Shown here: positions 16,441-25,248 of the stretch, piece by piece | Numbering within the stretch: the stretch's first letter is position 1 | Layout of the letters: every line of letters starts with the position of its first letter | Assembly (NCBI GenBank): GCA_035946735.1 | Contig: DASYYZ010000098.1 | Span: 62,001 to 126,000 of the forward strand | Length of the DNA stretch: 64,000 nucleotides | Source of the DNA: Gp13-AA77 sp035946735 | GTDB lineage: Bacteria; Acidobacteriota; Terriglobia; UBA7540 | Direction: 5' to 3' | Translations under genes and position numbers: made by a program | Notes under the pieces: model-generated | Told to the model about the DNA's origin: nothing | The model's database searches: none | Seen by the model: the letters and a program-made list of their open reading frames with translations, nothing else

Positions 16441-17298
16441 CTACGCGCCGCGCGCGGAGCTCTCTCGCAGTTGACGATAGGCTGCAAGACAGCGCCGGGC
16501 AGTCTCTAACTCGGAATAATCGCTGCCTTCCTGCTCGATCAGGTAGTATTCCACCCCTCCGGTTGCCTCGGCTGCTTTGAGGATCTTCGCCCAGGGTGCT
16601 ACTCCCTCGCCAAACAGAACGCGATAGCCACGGTCGGGTGACCAGTCTTTGAGATGCAGTGAACGAATGCGCCCGGGATTTTTCTCGATCCAGGCGACAG
16701 GATCGCTGTGGGCCTCGAGACACGTACCGACGTCAAGCTGCAGCATGATGTTTTTGTTGGTATTTGCAGCCAGAATCTCGATTGGTTTCTGACCCTCCAC
16801 GGGCTTCCACTCCTCGTCATGGTTGTGATAGCCGGCATGTAAGCCCTGGCTCCCCAATTTGTCGTCAGCTTTGTTCAGGCTGTCCGCAACTCGCTTCCAT
16901 CCCTCAAGCCCATCCACTCGGCCAGGATGAGCCAGCACCACGTATCGGGCACCGAGAAGCTGGTTCAATTCGAGCGCCTTGCCGATTCCTTCCGGAGTGA
17001 AGGCCGTGGAGTCGTTGTGGGTGCTGTAGCAGCGCAGGCCGAGATCATCGAGTTGCTTGCGAACCCGCCGCGCATAATCGGGTGTCCAGCTATAATATGG
17101 TGCATAGAACTCCAGGCACTGATAGCCCATCTTCGCCACGGCCTGCACGGTACCCGTCAGGTCCTTGTGCAGAGCTTCCCGGACGGAATACAGCTCCAGA
17201 CCCACTGGAATCTGACTGCTGGCTTCCGGCCTTAAAGCGAGCGGCGCGGCGGCGATCAAACCGAGAAATGTGCGGCGTGATAAATATGAGTTTGTCAT
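16441..17298 (-). CDS. Tat-exported sugar phosphate isomerase/epimerase-like TIM-barrel protein
   Basis: A 285-residue protein of the xylose isomerase-like/AP endonuclease 2 superfamily. A twin-arginine signal is present (SRRTFLGLIAAAPLAL, residues 7-22), so it acts outside the cytoplasm. The barrel shows LELYSVREAL, MGYQCLEFYAPY, CYSTHNDS, YVVLAHPG, AGYHNHDEEW, MLQLDVGTCLEAH, SLHLKDWS and YYLIEQEGSD; the His, Glu and Asp residues at strand ends match the usual divalent-metal site. Relatives isomerise or epimerise sugars or keto-sugars. It is convergent with the preceding gene. The exact substrate is unknown. Confidence 0.82.
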   Translation of the reverse strand: MTNSYLSRRTFLGLIAAAPLALRPEASSQIPVGLELYSVREALHKDLTGTVQAVAKMGYQCLEFYAPYYSWTPDYARRVRKQLDDLGLRCYSTHNDSTAFTPEGIGKALELNQLLGARYVVLAHPGRVDGLEGWKRVADSLNKADDKLGSQGLHAGYHNHDEEWKPVEGQKPIEILAANTNKNIMLQLDVGTCLEAHSDPVAWIEKNPGRIRSLHLKDWSPDRGYRVLFGEGVAPWAKILKAAEATGGVEYYLIEQEGSDYSELETARRCLAAYRQLRESSARGA

Positions 17299-17596
17299 AG
17301 CAGCAACTTATCACAAAGTCGCTGGGAGTTTCGATTTGCCCCTGGCCCCCGCCGCATTTCCATCTAAAATCGAGAGTTCTTACTCCGCAAGTTCTATACA
17401 GATGTGGTAAACCCGTTCAGTGTATAACTGTTCGGCAAAACGCATGTTAGAATAACCCCTTTTGTTGCCTGTCTTTACAGGCTCGCGTGGGATTGGCAGT
17501 CATGTTGCTTCTAGGTGAAGAGCAAGGGGGATGAGGCAAGCTCGACGTGTTCCGCGAAATGTGCGGCTTTGCGATGCTTGTCAAGGGGAGAAGCCC
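17299..17596 (+). promoter_or_regulatory. Spacer with hairpin upstream of receiver gene
   Basis: A 298-nt gap between divergent genes. It holds a TAGAAT -10-like box at 17448-17453 (no clear -35) and a perfect 6-bp hairpin with a CTTT loop, GCCTGT (17467-17472) and ACAGGC (17477-17482), which would lie in the 5' untranslated region of the receiver gene. Nothing else was recognised. Confidence 0.3.
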
Positions 17597-17989
17597 ATGG
17601 CGGTCAACGAGAAAATCATGGTGGTGGAAGACGACGTCAATTCTCGTTTAGCACTAGCCGAACTTCTTCGCCTGTGGGGATACCAGTCTGAAACAGCCTC
17701 CAATGGACTTGAGGCGCTCCAGAAGTTGACCGCAACGCGACCTATGGTCGTGATCTCTGATCTGCAGATGCCCGGGCTGAGCGGAATCGAGCTTATCCAA
17801 GCCGTTCGCCGCACAGCCCCCCAGGTGAGTTGTATCCTCTTGACGGGCGCCGACAATGTGCAAAAGGCGGTTATCGCAATGGGACTTGGTATTGTTGATT
17901 GCCTCGAGAAACCTCTCGACCCACAGCGCCTTCGTCGTGATCTGCAGAAATGCATGGGGCCCAGGGTCTCGAAAAAGAACCCATCCTGA
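17597..17989 (+). CDS. Stand-alone response-regulator receiver protein
   Basis: A 130-residue single CheY-like receiver domain with no output domain. Acidic pocket: VVEDD; phosphoacceptor Asp in VVISDLQMPG; conserved Thr/Ser in ILLTGAD; conserved Lys in CLEKPLD. The start ATG 17597 follows AAGGGGAG at 17583-17590. No histidine kinase gene is nearby, so its partner is unknown; it may act by protein contact or as a phosphorelay intermediate. It is convergent with the ADOP permease gene that follows. Confidence 0.87.
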   Translation: MAVNEKIMVVEDDVNSRLALAELLRLWGYQSETASNGLEALQKLTATRPMVVISDLQMPGLSGIELIQAVRRTAPQVSCILLTGADNVQKAVIAMGLGIVDCLEKPLDPQRLRRDLQKCMGPRVSKKNPS

Positions 17990-18050
17990 ACGCATGAGAA
18001 CTCCGCGAACGAGCCGCTTCCATGAGGGCGCCGACGCTCTGCAGACATAG

Positions 18051-20693
18051 CTATTCGTGCCGCAGCGCTGCCATGGGATGGAGCCTGGTTGCCCTCCGCG
18101 CAGGTATGTAGCTTGCGACCAGCGCCACCAAGCCTAGCAGGCAGTACACGGCGACAAAAGTTGTGGGATCGGCGGGCCGGACTCCGAAGAGTAGACTTGA
18201 CAGGGCGCGTGTCACCGCCAATGCACCTGCCACTCCCAAAATGATCCCCGCTCCGGCGGTCGCAAGACCGCGCTTTGCGACGGCTCTCAGCACGTCGCCT
18301 CCGCTGGCCCCCAGCGCCATTCGAATCCCGATTTCGTGGGTGCGTTGGCTCGCGGAGTATGACGTGACGCCGTAGATTCCGATTGCGGCCAGCGCCAGCG
18401 CCAGCACTGCAAAGAATCCCACAAGAATTGTTGTGAGCCTGCGTTGCGCGAGGGAAGCGTCGAGGTAGTGCAACATTGGCTGTATGCGCTCGATCGGCAG
18501 GTTCTTGTCCACCGCGTGCATGGCCGCCGACGCGGACCTGACCAGGCTGGCCGGATCAACGCTGGTGCGCATGACGAACGTCATGGCGTCGGGCGGCTGC
18601 TGTGCCGCGGGAATGAAGACCTCCGGTACTTGTTCGGCGTCGAGGCCGTCTTCCTTGATGTCGCCAGTGACGCCCACAATTTCGCGGTAAGGAGTGGTTC
18701 CGGCGGCATCCCAAAGGCGCACGCGCTTTCCGATCGGGTTGGCGTTCGGCCACCAGCTTCGGGCGAAAGTCTGATTGACAATCACGACAGGCGGCGATTG
18801 CGCATCATCCTGCCCGGTGAAATATCGTCCGGCCAGCAGCGGAACCCCCATTGTTTGAAAATAGGACGGACTCGCCTGATTGAACGCCGAAACGGGCAGG
18901 TTTCCCGATGCGGGCGCCCGATGATCTTCCACGGTATAGAACCAGTCCCAACAATGCCCGACTGCAGGCGGACAAACCACCATGCCGGTGGATTTCACGC
19001 CTGGCAACGCGTTCAACTGCGCCTGAGTCTGCCGGTAGAACTGCACCCGCTGCTCCGGCGTGGCATAGCTCGATTGGGGTAGGACCACTTCGAGCACCAG
19101 GACGTGGTCCGGATTAAAGCCCGGGTCCACCTGCTGGGTCTTGATCAGGCTGCGCACCAGGAGTCCGGAGGCCAGCACCACAACTACGGCCAAAGCAGTT
19201 TCCGCCAGCAGGAAGGAGGCCTGCCAGCGGTGTGTCGCGCGGCCAGTAGAGGTGCCTCCGTCTTTCACGATATCGGCCACGTCAGGCTTCGAGGCTTCGA
19301 GTCCAGGCGCGAGTCCGGCAAGGATACCCGTCAAGACAGACACCGCGAGCGTGAAGAGCAGCACCCTGCCGTCCAAGCGGGTCTCCTGCAATCGTGGTAT
19401 TCCCGCCGGCGCCAGGCGCACGATCAGCCGGAGCGCCCACCAGGCAGGCACCAAGCCGGCGGCGCCGCCCAAGCAGGAGAAAAGCGTGCTCTCCACCAGC
19501 AGTTGGCGGATCAATCGTGAGCGTCCGGCGCCACAGGCGCGACGAATCCCGAACTCGCGCCGGCGCCCGAGCGAGCGCGCGATGGAAAGATTGGCCACGT
19601 TGGCGCAGGCGATCAGCAGGACGACGCCCACCGCCGCCAGCAGCGTGAAAAGCACCGGACGAAAATCTCCAAAGCGCTCGTCGTACAAAGACGTGACGCT
19701 GGCGCGCACGCCTCGATTGGTTTTGGGAAACTGCTGTTCGATGCGGCCTTCGATCGTATCCATTTCCGACCGCGCCGAGGCCATGGAGACGCCGGGCCGG
19801 AGCCGGGCAATCACGGCTAAAGACCCGCGCTGATCGCGAGTCTGCCAGCGGCTGCTGGCAGGGCCGACGGGAACGTAAAGGTCCACGGAGTTGCCGCTCA
19901 GGGGATCCTTGAACTCCGGACCGAGGACGCCTACCACGGTATAGCCTTTCCCGTCGAGCGCGACGATTTTCCCTATCGCGGAAGATTCACTGCCAAGCCG
20001 CTTCTCCCAAAAGTCGTGAGTCAGGATCACGGCCGCAGCAGCGCGCACCTCGTCATCAGACGCCGTGAAGTCGCGGCCCAGCTCGGGCTGAACGCCGAGT
20101 GACGGAAAGAACGAAGCCGAGACCATCGCGCCTCGCGCCAGCACCGGGTCGCCCTCGCCGGTCAGCGTGAATTGGGCCAGATTGTAGGCCGACATCTGCT
20201 CGAAGAGCCGGCCCTGTGCGTGCCAATCGAGAAAGTTCAGCCAATTGACGCTCATATCGCTGCCGCCGATCTGGTACTCGCGCATGAACACCAGGCGGTC
20301 GGGATCGGGATAAGGCAACGGCTTCAGCAGCACGGCATGGACCACGCTGAAGATGGCGGTATTGCCGCCGATGCCGAGCATCAAGGTGAGAATGGCCACC
20401 AGGCTAAAGCCGGGATCCTTGCGCAACAGGCGCAGGCCGAAGCGCAGGTCTTGCAGGAAAGTCTCGATTCCGGGAAGACGATGACGCTCACGGTAGCTTT
20501 CCTTCGCCTGCTCGAGGCCTCCCAGCTTGATCAGCGCCTGCCGGCGAGCTTCTTCGGGACTCATTCCTGCGCGCAGATTGTCTTCCACGTGCATCTGAAG
20601 GTGGCTTTCAAGCTCGGCTGCCAGATCCTGCTCGTGGCGCCGTTGATCGAACAATCCGCCGAAGCGCCGGAACCAAGCCAGTAGTGGTCTCAT
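18051..20693 (-). CDS. ADOP: acidobacterial duplicated orphan permease (MacB/FtsX-like)
   Basis: An 880-residue permease with two copies of the MacB periplasmic-core plus FtsX unit, the layout of the ADOP family expanded in Acidobacteria. The N-terminal about 85 residues are the cytoplasmic prefix (LAAELESHLQMHVEDNLRAGMSPEEARRQ in part). TM1 is near 95-115 (SLVAILTLMLGIGGNTAIFS), the first periplasmic core follows (about 120-330), then the FtsX block with LLAAVGVVLLIACANVANLSIARS. The second unit runs from about 500 to the C-terminus, with VGFFAVLALALAAIGIYGVTSYSASQRTHEIGIR in part. There is no ATPase gene beside it, as usual for this 'orphan' family. A PadR regulator lies 106 nt upstream on the same strand. 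Confidence 0.92.
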   Translation of the reverse strand: MRPLLAWFRRFGGLFDQRRHEQDLAAELESHLQMHVEDNLRAGMSPEEARRQALIKLGGLEQAKESYRERHRLPGIETFLQDLRFGLRLLRKDPGFSLVAILTLMLGIGGNTAIFSVVHAVLLKPLPYPDPDRLVFMREYQIGGSDMSVNWLNFLDWHAQGRLFEQMSAYNLAQFTLTGEGDPVLARGAMVSASFFPSLGVQPELGRDFTASDDEVRAAAAVILTHDFWEKRLGSESSAIGKIVALDGKGYTVVGVLGPEFKDPLSGNSVDLYVPVGPASSRWQTRDQRGSLAVIARLRPGVSMASARSEMDTIEGRIEQQFPKTNRGVRASVTSLYDERFGDFRPVLFTLLAAVGVVLLIACANVANLSIARSLGRRREFGIRRACGAGRSRLIRQLLVESTLFSCLGGAAGLVPAWWALRLIVRLAPAGIPRLQETRLDGRVLLFTLAVSVLTGILAGLAPGLEASKPDVADIVKDGGTSTGRATHRWQASFLLAETALAVVVVLASGLLVRSLIKTQQVDPGFNPDHVLVLEVVLPQSSYATPEQRVQFYRQTQAQLNALPGVKSTGMVVCPPAVGHCWDWFYTVEDHRAPASGNLPVSAFNQASPSYFQTMGVPLLAGRYFTGQDDAQSPPVVIVNQTFARSWWPNANPIGKRVRLWDAAGTTPYREIVGVTGDIKEDGLDAEQVPEVFIPAAQQPPDAMTFVMRTSVDPASLVRSASAAMHAVDKNLPIERIQPMLHYLDASLAQRRLTTILVGFFAVLALALAAIGIYGVTSYSASQRTHEIGIRMALGASGGDVLRAVAKRGLATAGAGIILGVAGALAVTRALSSLLFGVRPADPTTFVAVYCLLGLVALVASYIPARRATRLHPMAALRHE

Positions 20694-20799
20694 AAGGCTC
20701 TCCTCTAGACTAAGCCAGTGGGTGCGGTGTCATCGTGACGAAGCCCATGGCGTCGCTCACCGCAGGCGGTCTCGCGACTCTTGTCTCCGTTTTCTCCCG

Positions 20800-21138
20800 T
20801 CACTGCTCTTCAGGTGACAGGAATCTGGCGACAATGGCGGAGGTTTCGGCCCATCCCCGCGCCTCCTTCTGCAGTTGCCTGCGGCCGGCGCGCGTCAGCT
20901 TGTAGAATTTGGCCTTGCGATGGTTGTCTGACACGCCCCACTCCGAGGCGATGTAGCCTTCCTGTTCGAGCTTCAGAAGAGCCGGATAAATGGTGCCGTA
21001 ATTCAACGCCAGCCGGTCGCCGCTGGTCTGCTCGATGCGGCGCGCGATCCCATAGCCGTGCAGCGGTCCCATGCTCTCGAGCGTCTTCAGAACCATCAAA
21101 GCCAGCGTGCCCTGCCAAACTTCCGCTTTGCCGCCCAT
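20800..21138 (-). CDS. PadR-family transcriptional regulator (ADOP-associated type)
   Basis: A 112-residue winged-helix regulator. The PadR core is complete: VWQGTLALMVLKTLESMGPLHGYGIARRI, LNYGTIYPALLKLEQEGYI and the wing KFYKLTRAGRRQL, ending in a helix for dimerisation. ATG 21138 was chosen because GGAGGA lies 2-7 nt upstream of it and the family always starts MGGK/MMGK-like; a longer reading exists but lacks support. In Acidobacteria this PadR subfamily is paired with ADOP permeases, so it most likely represses the downstream permease gene. Its ligand is unknown. Confidence 0.92.
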   Translation of the reverse strand: MGGKAEVWQGTLALMVLKTLESMGPLHGYGIARRIEQTSGDRLALNYGTIYPALLKLEQEGYIASEWGVSDNHRKAKFYKLTRAGRRQLQKEARGWAETSAIVARFLSPEEQ

Positions 21139-21549
21139 GGTCCTCCTATTGGGTTCCCATAGCAATGATGACACACGCCGTATGAAAAATCCAGATGAAA
21201 ACATTCCGGCCAGTTGGTCGGGTACTTGGAACGGCCGATTTGCGACCTTGGCTGTGGTAAGCCTGCCGTAGTTAGCGCCGTTACGCCCGCTGGCCGTTTC
21301 AAGTACGCAAACTGGTCTCTGAAGCGCATATGCAGGGCTACATCTCGCTTCTGAGCTGAGAATAATCCAGACTGCCGGCGGGCAGCCGCTATAGTAGGTG
21401 ATTCGAATGCGTCACGGGCGCAGATGTTATGCTAGTGCCGTCTCAACTTGATTTGCCTGCATGGGTCGTAGATTCCGACGCATCACGCCGGCGTTCAGCA
21501 CATTCGAAGGACACGCGTGGCGCCGCTCATTTCCAGTCGAAGAGGACCG
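21139..21549. other. Gene-free divergent spacer
   Basis: A 411-nt spacer between the padR gene and the first serine hydrolase gene. It should hold both promoters. I see no unambiguous -35/-10 pair, no long inverted repeat and no small gene; a TATGCT sequence at about 21426-21431 is a possible -10 for the rightward gene. Confidence 0.4.
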
Positions 21550-23052
21550 ATGAAGAGAATGTCAAAGCCGCTACTCTCGCTCTCGCTGTTGATAATCGCT
21601 TCCGCGATTTTCCACCATCGCGCTTCCCTGGCGCAGTCTCAAGACCCGGGCGCCGCAGCCAATTCTGCCGTACAAGCCCGAATCGCGCGAGTGGAGAAGG
21701 GACTCCTGCCGCCCGTGATCATTAAGGGTCGCAACGAGCCGGGCATGAAGCTCGCGGACCGTATGGCGTTCCATAAAGTGCGAGGAGTCAGCATCGCGGT
21801 GTTCGATAAGAGCCGCATCGAATGGGCACGCGGCTACGGTCTGGCGGATGTCGCCGGGAATGGAGCTGTTACGGCCGATACCCGTTTTCAGGCAGCCTCT
21901 ATCAGCAAACCCGTCAGCGCGGCGGCGGTCCTGCACTTTGTGGAGGCAGGCAAGCTTGATCTCGATCGGGACGTGAACGACTACCTGAAGTCGTGGAAGG
22001 TGCCGGAAAACGACTTCACCAGAGGGCAGAAGGTAACACTGCGCCGCATTCTGAGTCACAGCGCCGGGCTGACTGTTCACGGGTTCGCGGGCTATGAGGC
22101 CGGCAAAGCCGTGCCCACGCTGGTTCAGGTGTTGAACGGCGAGGCGCCCGCGAATAGCGAAGCCATTCGCGTGACCCTCGTTCCGGGAAGCGCGTTTCGC
22201 TATTCGGGCGGAGGCTACACGGTGATGCAGCAATTGCTGATCGACGTTCTGCGCGAGCCCTTCCCCAGGATCATGCAGCAAACGGTGCTCAGCAAATTCG
22301 GCATGAGTTCGAGCGATTTTTCGCAGCCGCTTCGTGACGATTGGCGGGGGTCGGCGGCGGCGGGCTACCAGGCTGATGGTACCCCGGTTGCGGGTAAGTA
22401 TCACACCTACCCGGAGTTGGCGGCGGCGGGCCTCTGGACCACTCCTTCTGACCTTGCGCGCTTCGCCATGGGCATTCAGGACGCCTACGCAGGCAAGTCG
22501 CACGCCGTGATCTCGCAGAAAATGGCGCAACAGATGCTGACCGGCCAGATCGACCATGTCGGTTTGGGCGTGGCTCTCGACGGCTCGGGCCAGACACTGC
22601 GCTTCAGCCATTCGGGAGGTAATGAAGGCTTTCAATGCCTGTTCGTGGCTTACGCCCACACCGGACAAGGCGCCGTGGTGATGACCAACTCGGACAATGG
22701 CGGCGAGCTGATCAACGAAGTCATGTTCGGGATCGCTCGAGAGTATCATTGGGCCAACTTCGCACCCCAGGAGCGCGCCGTCGCCAAGGTGGACCCCAAA
22801 GTTTATCCGGATTACGTGGGCCGATACATGGTTCGGGGGGGAACCATCATTACGATTTCCACACGAAATCACAGGCTTTACGCCCAGGCCACGCATGAGC
22901 CGGAGTTCGAGCTGTTCCCCGAGTCGCCCATCAAGTTCTTCGCCCTGGTGAAAGACAATGAGGTGGTGTTCGAGCGCGGCGCGTCGGGCAAAGTGGATGT
23001 CATGGAGATTCATCAGGGCGGGCAAAGTTTCCCGGCGAAGCGGGAGCAGTGA
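21550..23052 (+). CDS. Serine hydrolase, class C beta-lactamase/PBP4* family
   Basis: A 500-residue exported serine hydrolase. Residues 1-30 are a signal peptide (MKRMSKPLLSLSLLIIASAI...). The catalytic SxxK is S117-I-S-K120, the second motif Y218-S-G (in FRYSGGGY), and the third motif His354-S-G-G in place of KTG, typical of esterase or D-peptidase members rather than true beta-lactamases. After the catalytic domain a C-terminal lipocalin-like DUF3471-type region of about 90 residues (YPDYVGRYMVRGGTIITIS...) is seen. The start ATG 21550 follows GAGGAC. A paralogue follows immediately; the two share KLDLDRDVNDYL. Confidence 0.9.
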   Translation: MKRMSKPLLSLSLLIIASAIFHHRASLAQSQDPGAAANSAVQARIARVEKGLLPPVIIKGRNEPGMKLADRMAFHKVRGVSIAVFDKSRIEWARGYGLADVAGNGAVTADTRFQAASISKPVSAAAVLHFVEAGKLDLDRDVNDYLKSWKVPENDFTRGQKVTLRRILSHSAGLTVHGFAGYEAGKAVPTLVQVLNGEAPANSEAIRVTLVPGSAFRYSGGGYTVMQQLLIDVLREPFPRIMQQTVLSKFGMSSSDFSQPLRDDWRGSAAAGYQADGTPVAGKYHTYPELAAAGLWTTPSDLARFAMGIQDAYAGKSHAVISQKMAQQMLTGQIDHVGLGVALDGSGQTLRFSHSGGNEGFQCLFVAYAHTGQGAVVMTNSDNGGELINEVMFGIAREYHWANFAPQERAVAKVDPKVYPDYVGRYMVRGGTIITISTRNHRLYAQATHEPEFELFPESPIKFFALVKDNEVVFERGASGKVDVMEIHQGGQSFPAKREQ

Positions 23053-23130
23053 GGCAGAAACGGCGAATGGCGAATTTGGGAATTGCCGCCCTGCTTGTAC
23101 ACGCCTTTCGTTGTTTCTGGGAGGGGGACC

Positions 23131-25143
23131 ATGGCTAGAGACCGGACCATCCTGATCGCATCGTTGATGGCGCTCGGCATTGGGGTAGCGGGAACTAGCA
23201 CCAGTCGATTCTGGGCTCAAGGTCCCAAGCCCAATCTGGCGCCTGAAGTCACGAAGCGGCCGGCCGCAGTGGAGGCAAAGCCATCTCAGCCCGTGGGCAA
23301 GAGTGAGACCCACGAATTGACCGCCGCTGACCTCGAGGTCTACCTCGATGGGCTTATGCCTATGGCGCTTCAGCGCGAGGACATTGCCGGAGGTGTTGTG
23401 GCGGTGGTGAAGGACGGCAAACTTCTCTTCGAGAAAGGCTATGGTTACTCGGATGTGGCCAAAAAAACGCCTGTCATCCCGGACGCCACGCTGTTTCGGC
23501 CCGGGTCCATTTCGAAGCTCTTCACGTGGACGGCCGTTATGCAACAGGTCGAGCAGGGCAAGCTGGACCTGGACCGCGATGTGAACGATTACCTTGATTT
23601 CAAGATCCCCGCGACCTATCCGCAACCCATCAAGCTGCGAAACCTGATGACCCACACGCCGGGTTTCGAGGAATCGGTCAAGAATCTGATCCTGAAGGAT
23701 GCAAGCCACCTGGAGCCGCTGGGGCAGTATCTCGGCGCGCACATCCCGCGGCGCATCTACCCTCCCGGTCCTGTCCCTGCCTACTCGAACTATGGCGCCG
23801 CCCTCGCCGGGCACATCGTGGAGCGCACCACCGGCCGGCCCTTCGCCCGTTACGTCGAGGATTCCATCTTTAAGCCGCTGGGTATGACGCGCGCCAGCTT
23901 CGATCAGCCGCTTCCGGAGGCGCTCAAACCGCTGATGTCGAGCGGCTACAACGAGGCTTCGGACCCGGCGCAGCCTTTTGAAGTGATCGAGGACGCGCCG
24001 GCCGGCGCCCTCTCCGTCACGGCGGAGGACATCGCGCATTTCATGATCGCTCACTTGCAGGACGGCCAGTTCAACGGATCCACCATTCTGCGTCCTGAAA
24101 CGGTCAGGCTGATGCACTCGCGCCAGTCCGGGCCGAGTTCGGCGCTTAACGGCATGTGTCTCGGTTTCTACGAGCAGAACCGTAACGGTCACCGCGTTAT
24201 CTCGCACGGCGGCGACACGATCTATTTCCACAGCGACATGTACCTTGTGCTCGATGCGGGCGTAGGGCTATTCGTATCCTTGAACAGTGCCGGCAAGCGC
24301 GGTGATCCGCGCGGGGCGCTCTACGAAAAATTCATGGACCGGTACTTTCCCGATTCGACGCCGCCGGAGCCCACGCTGGCCAGCGCCGCCCAGGACGCGA
24401 AGAGCGTGAGCGGACTTTACATGAGCAGCCGCCGGGAGGAAACCACGATCCTATCCGTCGAGTCCGCTTTCGATCAGACCGAGGTCAGCGCCAACCCGGA
24501 TGGAACCATCAGCGTGGAAGGTCTCGTCGGCTATAACCGTCGCCCCAAGCACTTGCGCGAGATAGCCCCGCTCGTCTTCAAAGCGAAAGACGGCAGTGAC
24601 CGGGTGGCTTTCACGCGCGACGAAGCCGGCCGGCGCGTCCTGGCTCTGGATTTCCCAATCTTCATCTTCCAACAGGTGCCTTGGTACAAGAACACGTATC
24701 TTAACCAGGGTATCTTCTGGGGCAGTCTGGGCGTCTTCGGCCTGGCTCTACTCTTCTGGCCGCTCGCGGCCATCTTCCGCCGGCACTATGACAAAACGCT
24801 CGACCTCACCTCGGGCGAACGCCGTGCCCGTCTTCGCAGTCGTATCGTCTGCATGATCGACGTAGTGTTTTTGCTCGCCTGGATCGCTTACGGGAGCTTT
24901 GCGGGCAAGGATTTCAGCCTGCTCAGTTCATCCTTCGACCGCTGGTTGCGGCTGATGGAATTGGCAGGTATGATGGTGGTGTTCGGGACCCCCATCGCCA
25001 TCCATAATTGCCTCAAAGCGTGGGGAAACCCGAATCGCTGGTTCTGGAGCAAGCCCGGCGAAACCCTCATCGCCCTGGCCTCGGTCGGCCTCACCTGGTT
25101 TATTTTCAACTGGCATATGCTTACCCTCAGTCTGAACTATTGA
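23131..25143 (+). CDS. Serine hydrolase (beta-lactamase family) with C-terminal membrane domain
   Basis: A 670-residue paralogue of the preceding hydrolase. Signal or anchor at residues 7-23. The catalytic domain has S126-I-S-K129, Y218-S-N220 and H359-G-G. Past about residue 420 there is a beta-rich linker and then four hydrophobic segments (about 520-545, 570-590, 607-627, 645-665; for example GVFGLALLFWPLAAIF and ASVGLTWFIFNWHML), so the enzyme is tethered with its active site outside. ATG 23131 follows GAGGGGG at about 23121. The spacing of 78 nt and shared motifs suggest duplication and co-transcription. Likely substrates are D-amino-acid peptides or esters, not determined. Confidence 0.9.
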   Translation: MARDRTILIASLMALGIGVAGTSTSRFWAQGPKPNLAPEVTKRPAAVEAKPSQPVGKSETHELTAADLEVYLDGLMPMALQREDIAGGVVAVVKDGKLLFEKGYGYSDVAKKTPVIPDATLFRPGSISKLFTWTAVMQQVEQGKLDLDRDVNDYLDFKIPATYPQPIKLRNLMTHTPGFEESVKNLILKDASHLEPLGQYLGAHIPRRIYPPGPVPAYSNYGAALAGHIVERTTGRPFARYVEDSIFKPLGMTRASFDQPLPEALKPLMSSGYNEASDPAQPFEVIEDAPAGALSVTAEDIAHFMIAHLQDGQFNGSTILRPETVRLMHSRQSGPSSALNGMCLGFYEQNRNGHRVISHGGDTIYFHSDMYLVLDAGVGLFVSLNSAGKRGDPRGALYEKFMDRYFPDSTPPEPTLASAAQDAKSVSGLYMSSRREETTILSVESAFDQTEVSANPDGTISVEGLVGYNRRPKHLREIAPLVFKAKDGSDRVAFTRDEAGRRVLALDFPIFIFQQVPWYKNTYLNQGIFWGSLGVFGLALLFWPLAAIFRRHYDKTLDLTSGERRARLRSRIVCMIDVVFLLAWIAYGSFAGKDFSLLSSSFDRWLRLMELAGMMVVFGTPIAIHNCLKAWGNPNRWFWSKPGETLIALASVGLTWFIFNWHMLTLSLNY

Positions 25144-25248
25144 GCCTGAAGTCACACCTGCCTTCCTTCGAAAATCGAAATCGCGCCGCGCACGTCTATT
25201 GAGTTTAGGGCCCCTGCATGTCAGAATAGGCCCGGATGGTGCTCTCCA

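Noticed and set aside
21571..24231. 886-codon open frame on the minus strand
   Set aside because: It lies antisense to two clear serine hydrolase genes with catalytic motifs; it is a high-GC shadow with no recognisable domain.
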